From positions 10,350,001 through 10,414,000 of the forward strand of contig JAYKKI010000023.1 of the NCBI GenBank assembly GCA_039881145.1: a stretch of DNA of 64,000 nucleotides, given 5' to 3'. Position 1 is the first letter of the stretch. Each line of letters begins with the position of its first letter. Of this stretch, positions 35,473-46,450 are shown in pieces. This DNA comes from Druceiella hillmani. Taxonomy: Eukaryota; Arthropoda; Insecta; Lepidoptera; Hepialidae. The translations under genes were made by a program, and so were the position numbers. The notes under the pieces are model-generated. The model saw only the letters and a program-made list of their open reading frames with translations, was not told the DNA's origin and searched no databases.

Positions 35473-35589
35473 GTGTGCAGGCGTGGCTGGCGGCGGTGGA
35501 GCGTCGCGACGCGGCGGGGCGTCGCGGCCCGGCGCAGGCAACCGCGGTTTACCCGCCAGCTGCTTGCCCGTCGCACATTTTATCGCCGT
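35473..35589 (-). CDS. Internal coding exon, 39 codons, proline/arginine-rich, gene unidentified
   Basis: This is the best exon in the window. On the minus strand the pyrimidine-rich 'ttttttctttctgacctacag' ends at 35590, the exon runs 35589 to 35473, and a perfect donor 'gtaagtac' follows at 35472. The exon is 117 nt, phase 0 at both ends, and much more GC-rich than its flanks. It encodes TAIKCATGKQLAGKPRLPAP and then an Arg/Asp/Pro-rich tail (DAPPRRDAPPPP ending PATPAH). Being symmetric, it could be a cassette exon. The Pro-rich tail suggests a disordered linker. No partner exons are convincing nearby, so the host gene would have very long introns. I cannot name it. Confidence 0.6.
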
Positions 35590-37554
35590 CTGTAGGTCAG
35601 AAAGAAAAAACTTTAAAGCGTTAATATAATAAAGCATTTTAAATACTAAAATAATATAATTATGTTAAAAAATACTAGTTAAATTAAAAAAGGTTTAGGC
35701 ATTTATTTTTATACAATTAACAATAAACAACAGACGGACAAACAAATTCATGTAGACAAAAGCGTTAAAATTTCTAGAAATATCTACGGATACGACATGG
35801 TTGAATGAAATTTAGAAGTTGCTGGAGGAGGTTAAAATCACCTTATATAAAAAATAAAGGAGTATAAAAAAGAAATTGTATGAAGCGAAAAAAGTAAGTC
35901 AAGCGCACAAGGATTATGCAGTTTCAATGTCATAACTTTAACAAGAAGTGATGAGAAAAAGTAAATATGTAGATAATTAAAATCTCCTGTAAACTTATGT
36001 CAATCTGTCAAGTGTAAATAATAACTTACTTACTCATAAAAATGTTTAGTACTTCATAAAGAACAAATAGTGAGGGCACATAGATGAATTAAATTATTTT
36101 TGTCATAATTTTTTACAATTTTTTTTACATTTAAAATACATATTACATTACATTTTGACATCCACCCATGTGACCAAGATTTGTTCACCTGTCGCCAGTA
36201 GGTTTCGTTTAGATTGTTTATCGCCGAAGTTTTTTGTAAAACATCTTAATAAAACGCGAAAACATCAAAACCTTTTCAATCTTGTTCCCTCATTTTGGCG
36301 AAATGTTGAGGATATATGTAAATTATCGTAAGATTTTTGATGTGAAACATGTAATGGCGCGTTTTAATGAGAGTTAAAACGTTCTGATGGCACGTCGCGA
36401 CGTGCAATTCGGCCAGCTTAATGTTATAAATTATTTCAAATTATACCTATGTTATAAATTAATTTATAAAAATAAAATAATATAATTAAATTAATATTTT
36501 ATTATTAACAATTATCTGAATATTTACTTTTTCGTTTTCATTCCTTCAAATACAAATATTTCAATACAAAAAATTTGGATGTTTCACATTTGTCAGGCGT
36601 CCCATGACAATTCACAATTTTTTTTGTTGTGACAGCCAATGTGGTGTCAGCAGACGGCACGGTGTTCAGAAACGCAAATATTTCTATAAAATATTTTTGT
36701 AGACATGTATTTAATGGAATTATATCTACTTATACATATAACATTATCAACGTATGAAATAACACAATTTCCGTCTATCGAATTAAACTTTAAGAGGTCA
36801 AATTTAAAGTTACGAGCCGTAACTGAAAATAAAGTTTGCTTAAATTAAATTGACCGCAACCAAAATATAAAAACTGTATCACTACAAAAAACGTAAGTAA
36901 GAAATACAAAAAAGTTACCGCCGTCTTATTCTGTTTCGAATTCCTTATTCGATTGCGCTCAAATTGAACTTATATTTTTTACAATCCAATCTGAACGAAC
37001 TCTTACAGGCAACTGAGTGAAACAATTAATTTTTTGTTAATTTCCTGCCTTTATTAGTTATCAACAAATAATAGAATAAAAAATTCGTTAACAATAGACT
37101 CTTGACAGTGGTGGCATTGCAATTAAAACGATACGAAGGTTCCTGTCAGCAATGCGACACCGCAAATTACCTTCATGATGTTGTCAATCCAGAAAAAAAC
37201 AGTTTATAATCACTCGAGCGAGACACTCTAGGCTTTGTGTAGTATAAATGTGGAAAAAGATGAAGGAAAACTATTGTATAGAAAGTGCTTTCTTGTAATT
37301 TATTTCGTCAATGAGGCGCACGTAATCTTTTCTATGAAAAAAAAAACGTAGAACAATTAAAGTCGATTAAATTTGTCACTAAAAACATTTCTATCTATAC
37401 TTATGTTAAATATGTTAATTAAACGAATTCGTTATATTAAATGTCAAGACATCCTTCATTTATCTTTCTCTCTTTATGTCGTTTTTTCTTTGTACTATTT
37501 TATTCTAGATGTTTTAAGTTCAAGATTAAGAAGTAATGACTGACAATTTTAAAA
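35590..37554. other. AT-rich noncoding stretch with a 16-bp palindrome
   Basis: Contains the perfect palindrome gcacgtcgcgacgtgc at 36390-36405, preceded by a small hairpin 'cgttttaa' / 'ttaaaacg' (about 36360-36381). Mild GC enrichment at 37110-37200. No gene. Confidence 0.5.
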
Positions 37555-38035
37555 TTTTAGGGTTCCGCACTTTAAAAAGAAAAACGGAATCCTTATAAGC
37601 CTGCCTTATAGCCGTTTTTTCTCAGAAAGGTACGTAGAATCTGCAGGTTTGGGGTAGAATCTTGAAATTTGGAGTAATACCTAACCCGCATAAATTCAAA
37701 ATTATATATATGGAAAATCGAAAAATATTCAAAAATATATGCCCTTCCTATTTCCGAGACTATTGAACCTAAAATTATGAAAAAAAAGCAGTTATTAGAA
37801 GTCTACGCAAAGGTTGCAGGGAAACTAAATCGATGATTGTAGATATCATACTTTTTAAAGTATTTATGATGTTTTTACGGCTGTAAAAGGCATATACATA
37901 GGCTATATTTAAATGTGCGTGATAAAAAAACAATAATTGTAAATAGTTTAATAGAAATACTATGTACTCTTAAAGTATCCAAATATGTACGGAACCATCG
38001 TAGTGCAAGTACTACTCGTACTTGACAGGTTTTTT
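37555..38035 (+). mobile_element. Interspersed repeat copy, about 480 bp
   Basis: Both ends are present: 'agggttccgcactttaaaaa' with 'acggaatccttataagcctg' at the start, and 'acggaaccatcgtagtgcaa' with 'cgtacttgacaggtttttt' at the end. The interior is AT-rich with no ORF. It aligns along its length with the copy at 48.1 kb. Confidence 0.8.
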
Positions 38036-38389
38036 GTACTAGAATTTAGATTTTTTTTATGCTAGATTTTTAAATGTTGCGCTGAATCTATCTAATTAAA
38101 AGATATATTATTATTTTATATAGATATAACGGCTCTCTCCTGAAGAGAATTTATTTAGTCTTAAACTAAATAAACTCTCTGCCACTTAAACCGCTATAAT
38201 TTAAATGTTGTTAAAATAACGACTAAATTATATTCGAAAAAATTAATACATCGATATGGTCGTTGAAGAAAACTGCATTGAAAAAATGTGCGTAACGAAT
38301 TGTTTTCTTCTTTCAGTTTCCCGTGAAATATCCCTGCATAAAAACAATTATTACACAAGAGACAAGTTACGGTGTTCCCGGCAAAACAA
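38036..38389. other. AT-rich noncoding stretch
   Basis: A short inverted pair 'gagaatttatttagtctta' / 'aaactaaataaactctc' lies at about 38146-38179. No gene. Confidence 0.45.
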
Positions 38390-38525
38390 ATATGACGATT
38401 GCCCGCGTCACAGGGTCGAAGCGCGCGTGCCGTAGCGTCGCCGTTAGCCAGCCCTTCGTGCGTTGGCATTGACATGCCCAGGTTTGACGTCACGCGTTGT
38501 CGTAGAGCTGCGTCGTATTCATAAG
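38390..38525. other. Small GC-rich island
   Basis: Sharp CpG-rich patch with TGACGTCA-like 'gtttgacgtcacgcg' at about 38482, a CREB/ATF-type site. Confidence 0.35.
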
Positions 38526-39579
38526 AGATTCGTATTAAATATATCTTAATCTAATACTTTACGTTTGATTTATATTATGAAAAAGACATTACAATTATTT
38601 CTTTTTTAGACAAATGGAATAAATACCTAAATAACATTTTTAAATATTAAACATTCGATATGTTTTTAAAAATTGATACAAAGACTGAGTTAGTTTAAAA
38701 TGACCAATAGTAAAATGCATCTCAATGTAACGTCAAATGTGTTTTATTATGCTTTCTACACGATTTTACTGTTCAAGTGAATAATTCTAAAGAAATTGTT
38801 TACCATAATTACCCTTCCGATAAGAAAATAACTCATTTTTCATTTTTCTATATTACATTTGGAAAATCATCCAATGCTGGATTTTCTTTTAAAACTGAAC
38901 GCAACAAAGTCAAATCTGACTTTTTATACTAGAAACACTCTTAGCTGAAAATTTATATCGTAAACGGCATATTAAATACCAGAAATAGCAATTAACCTGT
39001 TAAAGTCCAGTATTGCGTTTACGCAATAATAAGTTTTTAAAATATTTTTCGTGATTTTTTTTTTGTAGAAATGGGCGGATGGGGTAAGGCTAAGAATAAT
39101 CGATGTCCGTTTATTTTCTTTATTTTCAAATATATAGGGATGTAAAAATTATCTAAGTATTTCTCTACTAACAAGTGAAACCACGAAAATATTTAAAGAA
39201 ACGGTATGTTGCGGGACGCAACAACGAACATAAACGTACTAAACATAGGTACTTGATACATGAAGAATATTATGTTTGACAAAGAAAAACATCACTCAAC
39301 AAAAACTAAACGTTGCCCAAAGACCAAAGACTTAGGAAACTATTTGAAAACTGCAAGTTCCTAGTCATTATTATTGAGTTATTAGCCTGTCTTATTTCTT
39401 TACTTTATTTTCAATTCCCTGTAATTAGTATATCATTTAGTTTAAATGACAGGTCAAAAAATAATAACCTAATATAAAAAATAGACAGAAATCTACCGAT
39501 CACTCACAAACAAAAAATCTCCATTTAACAAAACAGAAACTTTATTAAATATTTTTACAATACGAGTAGTAAGCTATCT
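38526..39579. other. AT-rich noncoding stretch
   Basis: No supported feature. Confidence 0.5.
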
Positions 39580-39790
39580 GTCTCTTTTGACACGTGCACA
39601 AAGTATGAGATCACAATGTCGCCTACGAATACGGGTCGGCGGCACGTGCGCCCCTCCCGTCAAGCTGCACTCGTGTTGACACATTGCCACTATTAATACC
39701 GCCTCGTTGCATCCCGTTAATCTGCTAACACTTTAACACTGCACGCGTGGAAGACGCCAATTATGAAACGGAGCTAGAAAATTACTTAAC
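39580..39790. other. GC-richer island with two CACGTG-type E-boxes
   Basis: Contains 'gacacgtgcaca', 'cggcacgtgcgccc' and 'cacgcgtgg', i.e. E-box and E-box-like sites, within CpG-richer sequence. Candidate bHLH-bound regulatory element. Confidence 0.35.
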
Positions 39791-40139
39791 GTGTATTTTA
39801 ATAAACGTCAACTTTATTAAACTTTGGGATAAAACACGAACCGGATATGCTATACGCTCTGTCTAAAAGGGAAGATGAAGTTAGAAATGTTAAAATGGTT
39901 TGTTTATTTAGAAGATACATATAACGAGTAATAACATGAATATGGTACGGAGAAGAAAAGAAGTGAGAAAACAAAATGTGGAAGATAAAATTATTTCATT
40001 AGAACTACCAGACTTGCTTCTCTGTATAAATATATGTGTCTTTTGATGTATAGTATAAAATTAAAATCTTACGTGCGAATTCACCGAAACATTAATATTA
40101 GTTAAGCTAGATGAGAGCAGGCTTCCCAACAAAGAAAAC
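39791..40139. other. AT-rich noncoding stretch
   Basis: No supported feature. Confidence 0.45.
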
Positions 40140-40335
40140 CGATCAATTTCTAAGTGTCCATAATGAAGAAGGAATCCTTATAATTTCATCATGTTTGTTC
40201 GGCCGTCTGTTCATTGCACCCGTTTTACATGTACGGAGAGGAATATTTGTTTTTTTTATATCGTATCATGATATAAAATAGAACAAATGTTTCTCTCCAT
40301 ACATGGAAAGCGGGTGCAAACAATTTTTTCGTTGC
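40140..40335. mobile_element. Repeat fragment containing a long imperfect hairpin
   Basis: 'ggaatccttataatttcatc' and 'ggccgtctgt' mark a fragment of the interspersed family. It is followed by an imperfect inverted repeat at 40216-40317: outer arms 'gcacccgttttacatgta' against 'tacatggaaagcgggtgc'. The stem pairs over about 36 positions with two mismatches and a few G-U pairs, and then continues into an AT-rich inner stem. It resembles a MITE-type or miRNA-precursor-like fold. Confidence 0.6.
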
Positions 40336-40539
40336 ACCCTAATTTTTTAATTATTAGTTGAACATATTGAAAAATAATCTTAAAAATTGACCCAGCTATC
40401 AAGGTTTAGAACATTTATAAGGTTTAACCTTAACCTTTAGACTAGGGCAGCGGTATTGAATTGTGGTTTTATTTTCAATAACGATGGTCTGGTTTTATTT
40501 TAAATATTGCATTCTATGAAAGCGAACGACACAAGGAGA

Positions 40540-40665
40540 TATCCCACTCTAACACTACCATTAAATTTAGAAGCCCGTAACTCGCTTACTTTTTAACATC
40601 AATTTTGATAATTTTACCTACTGTTTTTAAATTAACCTATATTTTTATGATATTTTACAGATAAT
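40540..40665. repeat. Dispersed repeat, second copy at about 57715-57835
   Basis: 'ctaccattaaatttagaagc', 'cttactttttaacatcaatt' and 'tttttaaattaacctatatt' have clear counterparts in the same order at 57742-57820. This is an old dispersed repeat of unknown class. Confidence 0.55.
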
Positions 40666-40825
40666 GGCAAACTTAGGATTAATTAACTACGCCCCCCCCC
40701 CCTCCCACTAACTCACTAACATCAAATTTCAGTTACACTCTATCAACAATTCAGGAGATATTGAGAAAGAATTAAGAAACCTATATGCATTAAAGTAGTT
40801 CTTACATTATTATTGCATTAATTTT

Positions 40826-40856
40826 CTAACTGAATATATAAAGAATAGAAAGCAAA

Positions 40857-40909
<53 letters not shown>

Positions 40910-40982
40910 ACTGTACTACTCTTGATATTGATCAAGAGTAAACCAATAAATATAGATGCTTTCTATTCGACTAACTGAATAT
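40826..40982. repeat. 133-bp segment flanked by 12-bp direct repeats
   Basis: 'ctaactgaatat' occurs at 40826-40837 and 40971-40982. Inside lie an inverted pair 'gaatagaaagca' / 'tgctttctattc' (40843-40854 and 40957-40968), a run of 21 A plus about 17 TA units (40854-40908), and a hairpin 'actcttgat' attg 'atcaagagt' (40918-40939). The direct repeats look like a target-site duplication around a small inserted element. Confidence 0.6.
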
Positions 40983-41098
40983 CAAATATTAAAACCACTT
41001 GGCATTAATGATCCGAAAGGCAGACGCAAACAAACGTATGTAATATCAAATCGATCGATAATTCGACTTACCATTAACCATAATTATTATCTTGACAG
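40983..41098. other. AT-rich flank ending in an acceptor-like sequence
   Basis: The sequence ends 'taattattatcttgacag', a plausible 3' splice site for the coding-like segment that follows. Confidence 0.3.
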
Positions 41099-41394
41099 AA
41101 CATCCACTCGACTCTGACTTTAAACAGATACTCAATCAACAAAACAAACAATTTCTATCCGTCTATTACTCGATTTATTTGCTTGAAAACTCAATGAGTG
41201 ATACAAATCTACTGTGGGAGAATAAAACGTATTGGCCATTGATAGAACAAAAAAAAATGTCTGAGCACGTGGAAAAACTGGCTGACGACAGTGGCTTATA
41301 CAAAGGCTACGCGTAGCGGTTAATGGAAAAAGGAAACTCGGCGGTTCCGAATAGACCTTTCGAGATCGAATTAAAGATAAGACTGTTTTCTTAG
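41099..41394 (+). pseudogene. Coding-like segment with one in-frame stop, unidentified
   Basis: Directly after 'cttgacag' a frame of 72 codons runs to TAG at 41314-41316. It is notably protein-like (HPLDSDFKQILNQQNKQF, LLWENKTYWPLIEQKKMSE, KLADDSGLYKGYA). After the stop the same frame continues for 25 more coding-like codons (EKGNSAVPNRPFEIELK) to a second TAG at 41392-41394. It could be a terminal exon ending at the first stop, or a decayed coding relic read through it. The continued coding character after the stop favours decay. No family recognised. Confidence 0.35.
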
Positions 41395-42523
41395 ATATAC
41401 AGGTCAGACGTCGGCGAAATTGGAGAATGTACTATAACATCTGGATAATATTGTAAGAAGATACGTCTGAAATTGCTAACGATGTCTGCGGTCTAATGAT
41501 GTAAAAACCGAGTTAGACTGCGTAAAAGCACAATGCTGATTAAATCTGAATTTTCTTATAAAACAAAATTTGCTTAGTTAGTAAAATGTACTAATAACAT
41601 TATTAGAATTATGTTTCATATCTAATTATTTATACATTGTTTTACAGCACCCTAAACTTTAATATAAATATGAGTAACGTTGGAATATGTTAATTTCTCA
41701 CAGTATTCAGCTGCCTAATATCCATTCACAAAAGCCATTTCGACAGTTTTATCTTTGGACAGTGATTCATTACTATCGCGCGATGTGACAGTTCCATTAA
41801 ATTCTTTAAAATTATATTTAGCCCCTCTCAAGTGCAAATAAATAATTCGATATGGTTATGACAATTGTTTTCTTTGATATTTTTTATCCGAAAAGCGAAA
41901 AGTTAATCAATGCATGGACATTTTCCTCCTTCCATTTTTTTCTCTAATATTCCACTGTAATCCACGACTTCTGATGATACACCATAATTTGCATAAACGT
42001 TTGTTAATATTGTTACGCTCGTCTTTTATGATGTCAACATAAAACACGTTGAAATTCGTTTCCCAGAACTATTAATATACAATAAGTTAATATTTTCGAA
42101 TCGATTAACTGTTGACCCGTGTACATTGGACTCATCGACAAAGCATATGAATTGGTTTTATATTTTATTTTACATAAGCAATTTATACAATATCTATTAT
42201 TATTACTAAATATATTATAATCATTCGACGTCTCTCATCGATAACAATTTTATTGATGTCGATAACTGGTTTCTTCATTACAATAGCCATAATTCGTAGG
42301 TAAAATTAAAACGCGAATAAAGAAAGCAAGATAAAAATGCGTAATAATTATTAAAAATAAAATAACTATCTTGGATATTTCAATTTATATGTAGACAGAT
42401 AAAAATATAAAATTCATATTTAAAAAAGTTGTTCACAATTAAATGAAATTACGTGATGTAGTATTATTTTTACTTTATTTAATTTCTTTACCATGACCTA
42501 GGTATATATTATATTTATTATAT

Positions 42524-42576
<53 letters not shown>

Positions 42577-43099
42577 TATAATATCTTCAATATTTAAAAA
42601 AGTTGTACTTAACTGTGAAGAGAAGAATGTTTGAATAAATTATATTTAAGAAACTATGACCGGTGATAAAATTAAAAATAGGTAGAGAAGGCAGTGCATT
42701 TTAATATAAATAATGGAAATAAATAATTCTGTTTACTATTCAGCAAAAAAATTGAAGTAATATTCTAAAAATAATTTTTCGACGAAACTAAATGTCTAAA
42801 TACAAACATGTGTACAGAAATAAACTACACTATATGATCAAGAGAGTTTGCTTGGTTATCTGTATATAAATGTTAATCCCCTAACTACTGGATAAATTTT
42901 GATGAAATCTTCACGAACGTATAGTCCGGTACTTTTGGATTGTTTTTGGCTCGTCACCGGTACTGAAAGGAGCTTCTTAGTAATTATAAATATTTAAGCG
43001 TATATTTAACTATACAACAATATCATTTCAAAATACAAAAGTATTTATAAAGTTGATTTATTATATTATATATTTGTTCACTTACTTTCGTAATAATAC
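41395..43099. other. AT-rich noncoding stretch with a microsatellite
   Basis: (TA)n lies at 42504-42582, with a TATTA-rich left edge. Otherwise nothing is recognisable. Confidence 0.5.
42504..42582. repeat. (TA)n microsatellite
   Basis: About 25 pure TA units flanked by TTATA-type degenerate sequence. Confidence 0.97.
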
Positions 43100-43495
43100 T
43101 ACTATTGCGAATAAATTTCAGAAAAAAATAGCGGTTTAGCTAATAAGTGAGGACACGTAACTTTTACAAAAATTACCAATATAAAGCTTCATATTTCGTA
43201 AACGGATCCCTGTATCGAAAAAAAGTGATCAGGGGAAACCTCCAATATTCTTTAAAGACCTGTTCAACGATACCCTACATAATGGGGCACGCGGATAAAA
43301 AAATAACCCCCACTTAAATGTATGGCAGGTACCATAAAAATTTATTTGATGGATTAATAAAATTTTATTTCGAAATTTTGTAGGCATTATAAATATGATA
43401 CGGACGTGCATCCCATAAATATGAGACAAACGGATATGGCGAAAGTACAAAAATTCCTAATTTGGCTACAAAACCCTAAGGTCGCCGTACAAACT
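43100..43495 (-). mobile_element. Interspersed repeat fragment, minus orientation
   Basis: 'gacctgttcaacgataccct', 'acataatggggcacgcg', 'gacaaacggatatggcgaaa' and 'tttggctacaaaaccctaa' match, in the same order, the copy at 60290-60710. They read as the reverse complement of the family's 5' part. Confidence 0.7.
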
Positions 43496-43619
43496 AATAG
43501 GTAAAGGAGCTGATGATAATGGGATGATAAATAGGAGTGTGATTATAATCACCGAATTTATTTTAGATAATACGAGAAACAGCAACTTACACTGGTCACT
43601 TTATTTATTACTTAAGTTT

Positions 43620-44140
43620 TGAATTACCAACACCGACCCGATCACCGCCGATTCCATACGATGGTAATATATATTTATATAATTTCGTGAGCAAAGAAAA
43701 GATATAACAGTATGTTAATAATATTGGACACTCCTTAACGTCGGCAGAACGTAATGGGCAATATATAACCGCGACACGATCAATCCAAACAAGCGGCTAC
43801 CAAATTATACTCCTCACCTCGACCCAGCAATAACATTTAAAAATAAATAATTCCCTCCATCGTCCGCGTCGCTGAGTCGCAGACAAAATAAACTGCATAC
43901 AAATGAGTGGTTAAAGATGACAAATTAGCGGGCCGCGTTTGGACGTCTGTACGCGCGGCTCGCGGGTGCCGCGATAATTGACCGCGGTAAAAGTGGACCG
44001 ACGAGTTAAAGAGCGAGTTAATAAAGTGCCCGAATCGATCAATCATCGAACCGGAAGCTAAAGTTGTGCGATTCGTTACGTCCGAAAGCTGTTATCGACT
44101 ACGGCACTTTGACTTGAAGTTTTCTGAAAGCTGTTATGGG
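43620..44140. other. GC-rich island, candidate regulatory element
   Basis: CpG-rich at 43840-44050, with 'cgggccgcgttt', 'gagcgagttaataaagtgcc' and two copies of 'gaaagctgttat' about 44 bp apart (44083 and 44127). The minus ORF at 43837-44046 has no supporting signals. Confidence 0.35.
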
Positions 44141-44999
44141 CACAGTACTTTGGCAACATAAATGAGTCTCCCAGTGAGTAGGCGTGATGTTCATTGAAAA
44201 GTTACATGTCGCGTCGCCACATGACAAAAGTTAAATATCATACAAATGAAATACGACGGAGAGAAGGTTTATATAACCAAATGAGCGTTTTAAATAAAAT
44301 ATTTTTCTTAATGAAATGTAATCTGAAAACGGTTGGTGATCACGTTGCATTACGAAGCGTAGGGTTCACTTGTACTTTCAAATCTTGTTTATTTGACCCA
44401 ATGATGAATTAACATTATCAATGGTGAATTGTGCCTTTGTGTTTTCCTAGTTTAAACGCACAATAACTTCTCCCTTTCGCAAACACACACACACGCGCAC
44501 ACTTAATTAAACAAAACTTGCATAATATGTGAATAGCATTGTATGATTTAATTTTGTTATCAGTTAATATATTTGAATACTTAGATGATACCAAAATTTA
44601 AATTTCAAACAAATCATCCACTTACTTTCACTTTAACACAGATACCTACCCGACGACTTCATCATTACCATATTCAACTTCTACTGAATCACTTTCACAA
44701 TTCATTCTTTACTGATAACAATAACACGAGATTTAAAGTAGTGAAATGAGGTTATGATTATTATGACGCGCACGGACGTGAAACACACACGCTTAAACGA
44801 ATATAGCTGATGTACACGTCGCACGTCTTTACTGTAAGTAGCATTATACCTATACATTGACACATGCTTGTGAACATGCAAACAATTATACTGTATCAAA
44901 AGCGTCGGTCTGAATCTTACACTTTTTTCGGGCCACCTCTCAATCGCCAAGCTTGTAACGTGGGATAAGGAACTTCGTTCCAAAATATTTTTTTAATAC
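44141..44999. other. AT-rich noncoding stretch
   Basis: A short CA/CGCA microsatellite lies at about 44482-44502. ORFs at 44194-44412 and 44702-44983 have no motif or splice support. Confidence 0.4.
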
Positions 45000-45135
45000 G
45001 GGCCTGTAAAAGATATCGTAGGCAATATATTTTAGCTCTAAACCATTAAAATTTTGTAGATATTTTAATGGCTATATTGTTACAATGGGAATCCTCGTAA
45101 TGCGAATTCAATTCGTGCTTGACAAGATTTTTCCC
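45000..45135 (+). mobile_element. 3' end fragment of the interspersed repeat
   Basis: 'aaagatatcgtaggcaatat' leads to 'gggaatcctcgtaatgcgaa' and 'cgtgcttgacaagattttt', the family's tail. Confidence 0.65.
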
Positions 45136-45480
45136 TATAACGTGTTTATTTCTATTTCTCAATTTTTTTTAATATCTTGACAGTTCAACCAGGACATTTA
45201 TATCCACACTGAATTGGAATTACCACGATATTTACGGAAATAAAACTCATTAATTTCTATCTAAATCGTATGCATTGCCAAAGATAGATGACCACCAAAG
45301 TCCATAGCGCCGCTATGCGAGAGCGACGGCGGACATCTCTGCAATTGTGTCTTTCTGACGAAATAATTAGAGACCTAAAATACACAATACTATAAGAAAA
45401 TATGAAACAAACTAGTCGTATGCGTCTCGGGATATCTATAAAATATGGTTCCGTTGTTGTGTATATTTCCTGAAAACTGT

Positions 45481-45527
45481 TGATACAAGTCAATCAAAAT
45501 AATTATTATTTTGATTGACTTGTATCA
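45481..45527. repeat. 47-bp perfect palindrome (23-bp arms, 1-base spacer)
   Basis: 'tgatacaagtcaatcaaaat' plus 'aat' is followed, after a single t, by its exact reverse complement. Confidence 0.95.
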
Positions 45528-45860
45528 TTTTGGATATAATAATTAGTAACTAGAATTTTATGATTTTTAAATTTATGGTTGAAAACACAGTGATTTTTAA
45601 ATTTATGGTTGAAACGAATATAATAAAAACTTGTCAAGCACGAGTAAAACTCGTACTACGATAATGTACTCGTACTACGACGGAACCATACGAAATTTAG
45701 GCATTTATCGACATTTAATTGTACATAGTATTTTTATTACATTATTTATAAAATTTTAATTTTTTAGAACGTAAATATATGCCATACTATATCTTTCACA
45801 TGTGTATATTTAAAAAAAAATTATAATTTCATTAATTTTTAAATTTTCCCGTTTTCCGTC

Positions 45861-46244
45861 CGTTTACCTGTGCTATAAGGCCTCCGTTTACTTGTGCTAT
45901 AAGGCCTCCGTTTACCTGTGCTATAAGGCCTCCGTTTACTTGTGCTATAAGGCCTCCGTTTACCTGTGCTATAAGGCCTCCGTTTACTTGTGCTATAAGG
46001 CCTCCGTTTACTTGTGCTATAAGGCCTCCGTTTACTTGTGCTATAAGGCCTCCGTTTACCTGTGCTATAAGGCCTCCGTTTACTTGTGCTATAAGGCCTC
46101 CGTTTACCTGTGCTATAAGGCCTCCGTTTACTTGTGCTATAAGGCCTCCGTTTACTTGTGCTATAAGGCCTCCGTTTACCTGTGCTATAAGGCCTCCGTT
46201 TACCTGTGCTATAAGGCCTCCGTTTACTTGTGCTATAAGGCCTC
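45861..46244. repeat. Minisatellite: 16 copies of a 24-bp unit
   Basis: The unit is cgtttacYtgtgctataagg plus cctc. All sixteen copies are identical except at one position (Y), which is C or T in the order C T C T C T T T C T C T T C C T. The unit encodes CYKASVYL in the frame that stays open (a 168-codon ORF, 45892-46398), and the variable base is a synonymous Leu position. The ORF is a periodicity artefact, not a supported gene. Confidence 0.98.
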
Positions 46245-46450
46245 CTATTGGCCGACTATTGAGATTATAGGTCGATTGAAATTACCCTATAGGACTCTGT
46301 TGCGTGAACAAAAAAACATTAAATGTGTACAGCAATGTAAGGCAATATGTCCCAGTATACGATATTCATTTCTACTTGATATTTTGAGCCATATCTGAGA
46401 AAAAAACTTTGACAGACAGACGAAACACGAAATGATCCCATAAGGATTTT

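Larger units (their letters stand above)
45440..46450 (-). mobile_element. Interspersed repeat copy carrying a 16 x 24-bp array and a palindrome
   Basis: The family tail appears reversed at 45629-45690 ('cttgtcaagcacgagtaaaa', 'actacgacggaaccatacga'). The 5' end is reversed at about 46425-46450 ('aaatgatcccataaggattt'). Between them lie the 24-bp array (45861-46244) and a segment matching 22100-22160 and 22380-22420. The left flank holds a second family-like 'tggttccgttgttgtgtata' and the 47-bp palindrome at 45481-45527. A related fragment ('gaggctgtg', 'cattccactacggaatgtta') follows at 46630-46750. Confidence 0.7.

Noticed and set aside
38194..38493. 99-codon minus ORF overlapping a GC-rich patch
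   Set aside because: Only the first third is protein-like and that part coincides with a candidate regulatory island; no acceptor or donor fits.
44194..44412. 72-codon Lys/Arg-rich ORF
   Set aside because: Length is within chance expectation; non-ATG start in the open frame and no motifs.
29401..46244. CRISPR-like arrays
   Set aside because: The arrays are direct tandem repeats without unique spacers, in eukaryotic DNA.
45892..46398. 168-codon ORF with CYKASVYL repeats as a protein gene
   Set aside because: It is a 24-bp minisatellite within a repeat element; no ATG start and no coding context.
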